A DNA stretch of 9,078 bases from Chitinophaga pinensis (GTDB lineage: Bacteria; Bacteroidota; Bacteroidia; AKYH767-A; OLB10): assembly GCA_945872015.1 (NCBI GenBank), contig CAMBYJ010000057.1, positions 1-9,078 on the forward strand, read 5' to 3'. The position numbers were made by a program, and so were the translations under genes. Shown here piece by piece: positions 1 to 6,616 of this stretch; position 1 is the stretch's first letter; every line of letters starts with the position of its first letter. The notes beneath the pieces are model-generated. The model saw only the letters and a list, made by a program, of their open reading frames with translations. It was not told the origin of the DNA and searched no databases.

Positions 1-2934
1 AGCATCAGCTAACGGGTAAACAATTAAATTAAAATTCGTGCTATTTTTACAACCGCGTATATCCGTAACCGTTACAGTATAATTTCCACCAATAGTTGAT
101 TGAATAGTGGCTGTCGGTTCTCCCGTTGACCATAAATACTGAGAATAACCACTTCCTGCATTTAATACGGCTGGAATGTTAACACAAGTCGTTGCTGGTC
201 CGCTGATAACTGGATTAGGTAAATTATTTACGGTAAGCGTTGTTGTAGCGTTGTTTTTGCAGCCATTAACATCTGTAACTTCAACGGTGTAAGTTCCTGC
301 AGAATTGATGTATATACTCGGAGTAGTTTGTCCGTTGTTCCAAACATAGTTCGAAAAATTCCCTGGTGTTATACTCGTACTATCGCCTGCGCATATACTA
401 ACGGTTGCTGGCAATGATGGTGTTGGTAACGGATAATTATTTAACTGAACGGATGTGCTTCCAACGCAACCATTGTTATCAGTTACAGTTAATGCATAAT
501 TTCCTGGTGTTGCTGCAGTGATACTATTACCGCTAGCACCTGTGCTCCATTGATAACTGCTGTAAATTCCGTTGGATGATAATTGTGTGGATAGTCCTGC
601 GCAAATGGCAAGCGTACCATTAATGCTTGGAGTAGGTAAAGGATTAATCGTGATTTGTTGCGAAGCAGATCCTGTGCAGCCACCATTAATGGTTACTGTT
701 ACGGAATAATTTCCGCTGTTGATAACATTAATGGTTTGTGTGGTAGCACCATTCGACCATAAATAACCTGAATAGCTTCCGGCATCTAGCGTAATATTTT
801 GTCCTTGGCAAGCACTTGTCGCTCCTGTAATTACTGGAGTGGGGTTATTCGTAACCGTTAGTTGTTGACTTGCTTGATTACTACAACCATTGTTATCGGT
901 TGCTGTTACAGTGTATGTTCCTGCATTTGATACATTGATGGTATTGCTTGTTGCTCCTGTACTCCATAAATAATTTATACCTGCTGGATTAGCTGTGTAA
1001 GTTGTAGTAGTGCCATTGCAAATAACAGCCGATCCTGTAATACTTGCGATTGGTAAAGGATTAACAGTAAAATTTACGCTCGTTGAAGCTGTGCAATTAT
1101 TGATATCAGTTACAGTAAGTGTATATGTTCCGGAAGTGTTCACATTGATGGAAGAGGTAGTGTTTCCATTGCTCCATAAGTATTGCGAATAGCTTCCTGC
1201 CGAATTAAGGTTGCTGCTATTGCCTGCACATATTTGAAGTGTTCCTGTTATTGATGGAGTAGGAGCGTTGTAAATATTCACTGCATGTGAGTCCTGTCCT
1301 GTACATCCGTTGGCATCGGTAACTGTAACCGTAAATGTTCCGCTTGAAGTTGTATTTAGTGTTGATGTATTTACTCCTGTTGACCATAAATAATTCGTGT
1401 ATGCTCCAGCAGATAATTGTACATTAAATCCTGGGCATGAATTAATAGGACCTGTAATTATAGGCGTTGGATTCGGATTTACAACAACTGCAACAGAACT
1501 GTTTGCAATACATCCGTTATCACTAACGGTGAGCGTATACGTTCCAGAAGTATTAACAGTAATTGATGAAGCACTCGATCCATTCGACCATTGGTAATTT
1601 GGTGCCGCAGCAGCGTTTAATGTTACAGCCCCTCCACTACAGAATGTTGTTGGTCCTGATGCATTAATTACAGCAGGTGTACCACTTTGAGTTATAGTAA
1701 TTGGATTTGTAAATGCATCGCAAGAGCCATTGTAGCTTACAGTGCAGGAGTAGGTCCCTGCATTGCGTACAACAATACTTTGTGTTGTTGCACCATTCGA
1801 CCATAAATAAGCAGTGCCTTGGGATGCAGTTAAAACTACGCTATCGTTCGGACATAAATTTAAATTTCCTGTTACGGTAATTGTAGCGTTAGGTGTTGTG
1901 TTTACAACTTGAATAATTGTTGAGAATGCAAAGCAAAAACTTGTTCCAATTGAATTGCTAATAGTACCATAATAGACACCTGGTTGAGAAATCCACAAGG
2001 TCATTGTTGTATCACCCGTCGACCAAACCGGATTTCGGCAAGCCGGTAACGTTACAGGGAATGAATCGCCAGGACAAATAAACATAGTATCTGTTGCACC
2101 AATGGCGATACCTGTATTGGCATTTAAAATTGGAATTTCTCCCGAAGGTTGAAAGCTACCTCCTTCGAAAAATACTCCTGAATCAAAAGCAGGATCACAA
2201 AAGTCTTGCGTAGCTAATTTAAGCGTATATACTTCACACGGACAAACATCTGTACCTGCAGTTAGTACGGTAGTCATACCATCATATTGAAGGGTATTAC
2301 TGCCAAAATTATCCACAAAATATTGACAATTGGTACATGGACCAGAACTTGGAAAACCTGCTCCTGCTTGACCGTTATTCACATTATTAATACTAATTGG
2401 TGTAGTAGTTCCTGGTATTAATGCGATATTCTTTTTTCCTGTTATTCTTGGTCCACTTACAAAAAAACCGAAAACATCATTGCAATTTGTTGTTACATAG
2501 TCATGATATTCTTCAGAGCCCCAAACGTATCGGAATTTTATGGAGTCGTTGGGAACCATAAAATCGAATTTTAAAACAGCGGCATCGGTTGCGCCAAATG
2601 ACCCTGGTGCAAGTGTTAAAAGATCCGGATCGCCGGGTGTGTTATTGCCTTGGCCAGCTCCTGTAGCATTATTCGGACCTATGGCTGAATTCACATTTCC
2701 AGTGGTTAACAATACTCCACTTGGAATTCCAACATTACATGCTCCCGCACAATTGAAGGTCCCTCTCGCTGATGGAGCTCCAGTGTATGATACATTTGAT
2801 ACGTAAACAGAAGGAGAACCAACAAGCACATTTTGAATTAAAAAATTTACCGTATTGGCAGATGACGTTGTTAACTGAGCAAACGAGATTGCCGGTAACA
2901 ATAGGAATAATAAAAATCCAATACTTTTTTTCAT
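1..2934 (-). CDS. Partial giant secreted adhesin-like protein: choice-of-anchor L domain plus Ig/PKD-like repeats (3' end outside window)
   Basis: The frame is open for 978 codons from an ATG at 2934 to the left edge, with no stop, so the C-terminus is missing. An in-frame TAG directly precedes the ATG, which fixes the start. Residues 1-19 form a signal peptide (MKKS, a Leu/Ile/Phe-rich core, then SFAQ). Residues about 40-265 match the choice-of-anchor L domain, with FRYVWGSEEYHDYV at 134-147 and NDVFGFFVSGP at 152-162. From residue 272 there are ten repeats of about 70 residues with the pattern I-C-x-G, Y-L-W-S-N/T-G, G-T-Y-T-V-T-V-T-D-x-N-G-C. Proteins of this build in Bacteroidota are exported by the Sec system, usually cross the outer membrane by the type IX system through a C-terminal sorting domain, and act in adhesion or gliding. 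The sorting domain would lie outside this window, so type IX export is inference. The exact ligand is unknown. Confidence 0.9.
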   Translation of the reverse strand, partial: MKKSIGFLLFLLLPAISFAQLTTSSANTVNFLIQNVLVGSPSVYVSNVSYTGAPSARGTFNCAGACNVGIPSGVLLTTGNVNSAIGPNNATGAGQGNNTPGDPDLLTLAPGSFGATDAAVLKFDFMVPNDSIKFRYVWGSEEYHDYVTTNCNDVFGFFVSGPRITGKKNIALIPGTTTPISINNVNNGQAGAGFPSSGPCTNCQYFVDNFGSNTLQYDGMTTVLTAGTDVCPCEVYTLKLATQDFCDPAFDSGVFFEGGSFQPSGEIPILNANTGIAIGATDTMFICPGDSFPVTLPACRNPVWSTGDTTMTLWISQPGVYYGTISNSIGTSFCFAFSTIIQVVNTTPNATITVTGNLNLCPNDSVVLTASQGTAYLWSNGATTQSIVVRNAGTYSCTVSYNGSCDAFTNPITITQSGTPAVINASGPTTFCSGGAVTLNAAAAPNYQWSNGSSASSITVNTSGTYTLTVSDNGCIANSSVAVVVNPNPTPIITGPINSCPGFNVQLSAGAYTNYLWSTGVNTSTLNTTSSGTFTVTVTDANGCTGQDSHAVNIYNAPTPSITGTLQICAGNSSNLNSAGSYSQYLWSNGNTTSSINVNTSGTYTLTVTDINNCTASTSVNFTVNPLPIASITGSAVICNGTTTTYTANPAGINYLWSTGATSNTINVSNAGTYTVTATDNNGCSNQASQQLTVTNNPTPVITGATSACQGQNITLDAGSYSGYLWSNGATTQTINVINSGNYSVTVTINGGCTGSASQQITINPLPTPSINGTLAICAGLSTQLSSNGIYSSYQWSTGASGNSITAATPGNYALTVTDNNGCVGSTSVQLNNYPLPTPSLPATVSICAGDSTSITPGNFSNYVWNNGQTTPSIYINSAGTYTVEVTDVNGCKNNATTTLTVNNLPNPVISGPATTCVNIPAVLNAGSGYSQYLWSTGEPTATIQSTIGGNYTVTVTDIRGCKNSTNFNLIVYPLADA
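13..2121 (-). repeat. Ten tandem Ig/PKD-like protein repeats in the adhesin
   Basis: Repeat units fall at residues about 272-347, 348-418, 419-488, 489-557, 558-626, 627-697, 698-765, 766-835, 836-904 and 905-974, giving a DNA period near 210 bases. An eleventh begins at residue 975 and runs off the window. The first unit is the most diverged. Units share a Leu-Pro-x-Pro linker, a Cys near residue 12, a Trp-Ser-Asn/Thr-Gly turn and an Asn-Gly-Cys close to the end. They are clearly related as proteins but are not identical DNA copies, so this is an old expansion rather than a fresh duplication. Confidence 0.88.
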
Positions 2935-2939
2935 CTATT

Positions 2940-2947
2940 CAAATATA
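2940..2947 (-). promoter_or_regulatory. Possible -7 element (TATATTTG) of the adhesin gene
   Basis: TATATTTG read on the minus strand fits the Bacteroidota -7 consensus TAnnTTTG and ends only 5 bases before the ATG at 2934. No TTG lies at the usual 17-23 base spacing (the nearest are 11 and 28 bases away), so the call is weak. If used, the transcript would start at or next to the ATG, giving a leaderless message. Confidence 0.3.
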
Positions 2948-3013
2948 CCTATTAATTCCAATTATTTTAAATTATCAATGCAGGTAGTGTAAAATTATAG
3001 GTGAATAGTTTCA

Positions 3014-3046
3014 AAAAAAAAGCGACACCATATGGCATCGCTTTTT
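3014..3046 (-). terminator. Hairpin terminator downstream of atpC
   Basis: AGCGA (3021-3025) pairs with TCGCT (3038-3042), extended by an A-run on the left and a T-run on the right. The middle contains CCATATGG, which can add a short inner stem. Read on the minus strand the hairpin follows the atpC stop by about 20 bases and is followed by eight T. The A/T flanks are roughly symmetric, but no plus-strand gene ends here, so its job is to end the atpDC transcript before the adhesin gene. Confidence 0.8.
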
Positions 3047-3065
3047 AATATTTATGATTTAGCTA

Positions 3066-3305
3066 TTAAATCGATTCAGCAAGTATAATTACTTTGTTAT
3101 TTAGCATTTCAACAACACCACCTTTTACATCAAAAGTTTCTTCACCGTTTTTCCCTTTTACCTTCACTTTTCCATTGATTAATGTGGAAATAATAGAGGC
3201 ATGGTTATTCAACATTTGAAATGAGCCTTTTGATCCTGGTACTGATACAGAATCTACTTCTCCTTCAAAAACCTTTTTGTCTGGTGTTATAATTTCTAAA
3301 AACAT
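3066..3305 (-). CDS. atpC: F1F0 ATP synthase epsilon subunit, short form
   Basis: This 79-residue protein is the epsilon subunit of the F1 central stalk, which with gamma links proton flow through F0 to ATP synthesis at the beta subunits. It begins MFLEIITPDKKVFEGEV and shows the epsilon N-terminal beta-sandwich signature, with a G-S-F-Q-M-L-x-N-H-A segment at about 26-36 and a G-G-V-V-E segment at 62-66. Usual bacterial epsilon subunits have about 130-140 residues. This one stops after the beta domain and lacks the C-terminal two-helix domain that inhibits ATP hydrolysis in other bacteria. The short form is common in Bacteroidota, so this is not a truncation by mutation. It lies 8 bases after atpD and is surely co-transcribed with it. 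A terminator follows. Confidence 0.95.
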   Translation of the reverse strand: MFLEIITPDKKVFEGEVDSVSVPGSKGSFQMLNNHASIISTLINGKVKVKGKNGEETFDVKGGVVEMLNNKVIILAESI

Positions 3306-3313
3306 ATTATTAA

Positions 3314-4816
3314 TTATTTTGATTCAGCTAATAATTTTTTACCTTTTTCAATAGCATCTTCAATTGTTCCAACTAAGTTGAAAGCTCCTTCAGGATACTC
3401 ATCTACTTCACCAGCAAGAATCATTTTAAATCCTTTGATAGTTTCTTCGATAGGTACTAATACTCCTTTTAATCCTGTGAACTGCTCAGCAACGTGGAAA
3501 GGTTGAGATAAGAAACGTTGAACACGACGAGCACGGTGTACTGTCAATTTATCTTCGTCACTTAATTCATCCATACCAAGGATAGCGATGATATCTTGTA
3601 ATTCTTTATAACGTTGTAAAATTTCTTTTACGCGTTGAGCTGTATTGTAATGATCATCACCTAATACAGCAGGAGTTAAGATACGAGATGTCGAATCTAG
3701 AGGATCTACCGCAGGGTAAATTCCTAATTCGGCAATCTTACGACTTAATACTGTAGTAGCATCTAAGTGACTGAACGTTGTAGCAGGAGCTGGATCGGTC
3801 AAGTCATCAGCAGGTACATAAACCGCCTGTACTGAAGTAATAGATCCACGCTTTGTTGAAGTGATACGCTCTTGCATTAATCCCATTTCCGTAGCAAGCG
3901 TTGGTTGGTAACCTACCGCTGATGGCATACGACCTAATAAAGCCGATACCTCAGAACCTGCCTGCGTGAAACGGAAGATATTATCGATAAAGAATAAGAT
4001 ATCACGTCCACCAGACTTCTCATCACCATCACGGAAATATTCCGCAACTGTTAATCCTGATAAAGCCACACGAGCACGTGCTCCAGGAGGCTCATTCATC
4101 TGACCGAACACTAAGGTAGCCTGACTTTGAGCTAATTCTTTAAGATCAACTTTCGATAAATCCCAATCGCCGTTTTCCATTCCATGTTGGAATTCCTTTC
4201 CGTATTTAATTACGCCTGATTCAATCATCTCACGTAATAAATCGTTACCCTCACGAGTACGCTCACCTACACCAGCAAATACTGATAAACCAGCATATCC
4301 TTTAGCGATGTTATTAATCAATTCCATGATCAATACCGTTTTACCTACACCGGCACCACCAAACAAACCAATCTTACCACCTTTTGAGTAAGGCTCTAAT
4401 AAGTCGATTACTTTGATACCTGTGTAAAGTACTTCCGATTCCGTAGATAAATCTTCGAATTTCGGAGCTTCACGGTGAATTGGTAATCCACCTTCGTTTG
4501 ATACTGTATTGATACCGTCTATAGCCTCTCCAACAACGTTGAAAAGACGACCTTTGATTACATCACCAGTAGGCATTTTAATAGCCGAACCGGTTGCAAT
4601 CACATCCATTTCGCGAACTAAACCATCTGTAGAGTCCATTGCAATAGCACGAACGGTGTCCTCACCAATGTGCTGCTGACACTCTAAAATGATTTTTTGT
4701 CCGTTAGGACGAATGATTTCTAAAGCTTCTAGAATACTTGGCAAAGCACTTCCTTCGCCTTCAAAGCTAACATCGATCACTGGACCGATTACTTGTACTA
4801 TTTTTCCTTTATTCAT
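3314..4816 (-). CDS. atpD: F1F0 ATP synthase beta subunit (catalytic)
   Basis: This 500-residue protein is the catalytic subunit of the F1 sector, making ATP from ADP and phosphate at the cytoplasmic face of the inner membrane. The P-loop GGAGVGKT is at 153-160, GERTREGNDL at 184-193 with the catalytic Glu, the Walker B region ILFFIDNIFRFTQAG at 273-287, the family signature PAVDPLDSTS at 368-377, and the DELSDED segment, equivalent to DELSEED, at 416-422. It is about 40 residues longer than the E. coli protein. Part of the excess is a charged stretch around 203-230 after the GERTREGNDL motif, as is usual in Bacteroidota. It heads an atpD-atpC operon. The other ATP synthase genes are not in the window, in line with a split ATP synthase locus in many members of this phylum. 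No Shine-Dalgarno sequence is seen. Confidence 0.98.
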   Translation of the reverse strand: MNKGKIVQVIGPVIDVSFEGEGSALPSILEALEIIRPNGQKIILECQQHIGEDTVRAIAMDSTDGLVREMDVIATGSAIKMPTGDVIKGRLFNVVGEAIDGINTVSNEGGLPIHREAPKFEDLSTESEVLYTGIKVIDLLEPYSKGGKIGLFGGAGVGKTVLIMELINNIAKGYAGLSVFAGVGERTREGNDLLREMIESGVIKYGKEFQHGMENGDWDLSKVDLKELAQSQATLVFGQMNEPPGARARVALSGLTVAEYFRDGDEKSGGRDILFFIDNIFRFTQAGSEVSALLGRMPSAVGYQPTLATEMGLMQERITSTKRGSITSVQAVYVPADDLTDPAPATTFSHLDATTVLSRKIAELGIYPAVDPLDSTSRILTPAVLGDDHYNTAQRVKEILQRYKELQDIIAILGMDELSDEDKLTVHRARRVQRFLSQPFHVAEQFTGLKGVLVPIEETIKGFKMILAGEVDEYPEGAFNLVGTIEDAIEKGKKLLAESK

Positions 4817-4854
4817 TTCGATAGGAAATATTAGGGGGTTATTTTATCAGGGTG

Positions 4855-4884
4855 CAAAAGTAGGTAAAAAGCCCTAAACTCCAA
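4855..4884 (-). promoter_or_regulatory. Bacteroidota-type promoter of atpDC
   Basis: On the minus strand there is TTG (4884-4882), a 19-base spacer, then TACTTTTG (4862-4855). This matches the Bacteroidota primary sigma factor consensus (TTG, 17-23 bases, TAnnTTTG). Transcription would start near 4848, giving a leader of about 32 bases before the atpD ATG. Confidence 0.75.
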
Positions 4885-4893
4885 TATAAATTC

Positions 4894-4901
4894 TAAATTT
4901 G
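4894..4901 (+). promoter_or_regulatory. Possible -7 element for ribF
   Basis: TAAATTTG fits TAnnTTTG and lies 78 bases before the ribF ATG in the divergent atpD/ribF intergenic region. No TTG is found at the expected upstream distance. The site lies only 10 bases from the -33 element of the opposing atpD promoter, so the two would compete if both are real. No FMN riboswitch is recognisable in this leader. Confidence 0.25.
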
Positions 4902-4979
4902 ACCACTTAAACTTTTTGACAAATTATGCGTTGTTGTTGAAAAGCGGTTTAAACGATTCTAAGTGACTGAAAATAAACG

Positions 4980-5906
4980 ATGAAAGTATATTACGGCGTT
5001 GATGAATTTCCTCAATTGAAGGGGGTGGTTTTAACGATGGGGACTTTTGATGGGGTGCATTATGGTCATCGTAAAATTTTAAAACGATTATTGGAATCCG
5101 CAAAAGTCAATAACGGACATGCCGTAGTAATGACATTTCATCCACATCCCCGAACGGTTTTGTTCCCAGATCAAACAGATTTGCGCCTTTTGAGCACAGT
5201 GACTGAAAAAATCGAATTGCTGGCATCCTTAGGAATAGAACATTTAATTGTTCAGCCCTTCACGGTTGATTTTTCAAAGTTAACCCATCGTGAATTTGTT
5301 CAGGGTGTTCTAATTGACAAAATAAATATGCAATGTATGGTGGTCGGTTATGATCATCAATTCGGACATAAACGTCAAGGAAATTTTGAAGAGTTACTTA
5401 AGTTATCAGCTGAATTTAAGTTTGAAGTTGAGAAAATACCCGAACAAGATATTGAAGAAGTAGTAGTTAGCTCAACTAAAATCAGAAATGCACTATTAAC
5501 TGGAAATATAAGTCTAGCTAATCAACTTTTATCTTATAATTATTCATTGTCTGGAGAGGTTGTAAAAGGTAATCAGGTGGGTAGAACATTGGGTTTTCCT
5601 ACAGCTAATATCTACATGAGCGATAAACACAAACTGATTCCTGGCGACGGAGTTTATTCAGCGCTTGCATTTGTTGATGGTGTGCAATACAAAAGCGTGG
5701 TCAGTATTGGGAATCGCCCCACATTTAATGATTCTAAAAAATCAATTGAGGTTCATTTACTGAATTTTAATCAGGATTTATACAATCAAAATTTAAAAAT
5801 TGAGTTTGTTGATTTTATAAGACCTCAGCGCAAATTTGAAGTGATTGACGAATTGGTGCAACAAATAAATGCTGATATTGCGCTGGCAATGGAACATCTT
5901 TCGTGA
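4980..5906 (+). CDS. ribF: Bifunctional riboflavin kinase / FAD synthetase
   Basis: This 308-residue cytoplasmic enzyme phosphorylates riboflavin to FMN and then adenylates FMN to FAD, the last two steps of flavin cofactor synthesis. The N-terminal FAD synthetase half has the nucleotidyltransferase motif TMGTFDGVHYGHRKIL at 19-34, THPHP-like FHPHPRT at 53-59, GYDHQFGH at 123-130 and the STKIR motif at 165-169. The C-terminal kinase half has GRTLGFPTAN at 201-210, GVYSA at 224-228, IGNRPTF at 243-249 and the likely catalytic Glu at 257. Length is normal for the family. It is divergent from atpD. A leucine-rich repeat gene follows after 63 bases without an obvious terminator, so read-through is possible. 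Confidence 0.97.
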   Translation: MKVYYGVDEFPQLKGVVLTMGTFDGVHYGHRKILKRLLESAKVNNGHAVVMTFHPHPRTVLFPDQTDLRLLSTVTEKIELLASLGIEHLIVQPFTVDFSKLTHREFVQGVLIDKINMQCMVVGYDHQFGHKRQGNFEELLKLSAEFKFEVEKIPEQDIEEVVVSSTKIRNALLTGNISLANQLLSYNYSLSGEVVKGNQVGRTLGFPTANIYMSDKHKLIPGDGVYSALAFVDGVQYKSVVSIGNRPTFNDSKKSIEVHLLNFNQDLYNQNLKIEFVDFIRPQRKFEVIDELVQQINADIALAMEHLS

Positions 5907-5969
5907 TTGGCCGTAGAAGGTTTGTCGTTTTAAAATTAAATATCGACTTTCGATAAATAAATAATCATT

Positions 5970-6575
5970 GTGAGCATTAAAAAAATCATTTTTGTTTTTC
6001 TATTAGGACTTTTCGTTCAAGACGTAAATGCTCAAAATTTACTTGATTCGCTCACTCTTTCTCAGCAAAAGGTTTATAAAGATTTAAACTATGCTATAGA
6101 CCATGCTGATTCAGCATATGCACTCGATTTAAGTAAGAAAAAACTGAAGATTGTTCCTGAGGATATAAAAAAACTGCCCAACCTTCAATGGCTTAAATTG
6201 TCGAAAAATAATTTGAAGGATATTCCTTCTTGGATAGGTGATTTAGTGAATTTGCAATACTTAGACCTAAGTAATAATGATATTGTAGAGCTTCCAACTT
6301 CAATTGGTAAACTGGAAAACGTTTATTACCTCGGATTAAATCAAAATTTAATTGAAAATTTACCTCACGAAATAGGGCAAATGAAAACTCTGCAGGTGCT
6401 TGAAATGTGGGATAACGAACTTCTGGCTATTCCTGAAGAAATGAAAGATTTACGTAACCTTCAGGTTCTTGAGTTGCGCGGGATTCTTTTTTCTAATGAT
6501 GAACAAACGCAAATAGAAACTTTATTACCAGATACAAAGGTGATGTTTTCGCCTAGTTGTAATTGTCCTGATTGA
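5970..6575 (+). CDS. Exported leucine-rich repeat protein, unknown role
   Basis: This 201-residue protein starts at GTG. The next in-frame codons upstream are ATT, ATC and ATA before a TAA at 5958, and the GTG start yields a complete signal peptide (Lys-Lys, then IIFVFLLGLFV, then NAQ near residue 22), so it is preferred. Residues about 50-170 carry five leucine-rich repeats of 23 residues (pattern L-x-x-L-x-L-x-x-N-x-L-x-x-I/L-P-x-x-I-G-x-L). The tail ends in SCNCPD, seen in similar small repeat proteins of Bacteroidota. There is no lipobox, transmembrane segment or recognisable type IX sorting domain, so it is probably periplasmic or released. Leucine-rich repeats bind proteins, but the partner is unknown. 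It sits between ribF and a permease gene, with gaps of 63 and 41 bases. Confidence 0.85.
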   Translation: MSIKKIIFVFLLGLFVQDVNAQNLLDSLTLSQQKVYKDLNYAIDHADSAYALDLSKKKLKIVPEDIKKLPNLQWLKLSKNNLKDIPSWIGDLVNLQYLDLSNNDIVELPTSIGKLENVYYLGLNQNLIENLPHEIGQMKTLQVLEMWDNELLAIPEEMKDLRNLQVLELRGILFSNDEQTQIETLLPDTKVMFSPSCNCPD

Positions 6576-6616
6576 ACTATCTTTTATATTGATAAAAACA
6601 ATAATATTGCTTTTCA

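Noticed and set aside
13..2121. Regular repetition suggesting a CRISPR array or recent DNA duplication
   Set aside because: The period is about 210 bases, the repeats are diverged at DNA level and encode a continuous protein fold, so they are protein domain repeats.
489..2806. Several short open frames of 60-90 codons on both strands at 489-686, 1010-1192, 1397-1597 and 2540-2806
   Set aside because: All lie inside the long adhesin frame. Similar shadow peptides recur because the underlying repeats recur, and none shows a domain or start signal.
4689..4877. Plus-strand frame of 62 codons across the atpD start
   Set aside because: It is antisense to the conserved atpD N-terminus and its promoter, with no homology or start signal.
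4902..4979. FMN riboswitch before ribF
   Set aside because: The leader is short and lacks the conserved FMN-aptamer segments. Only a possible -7 element is visible.
5940..5956. TATCG/CGATA inverted repeat between ribF and the LRR gene as a terminator
   Set aside because: The stem is only 5 bases, AT-rich and not followed by a T-run on the plus strand.
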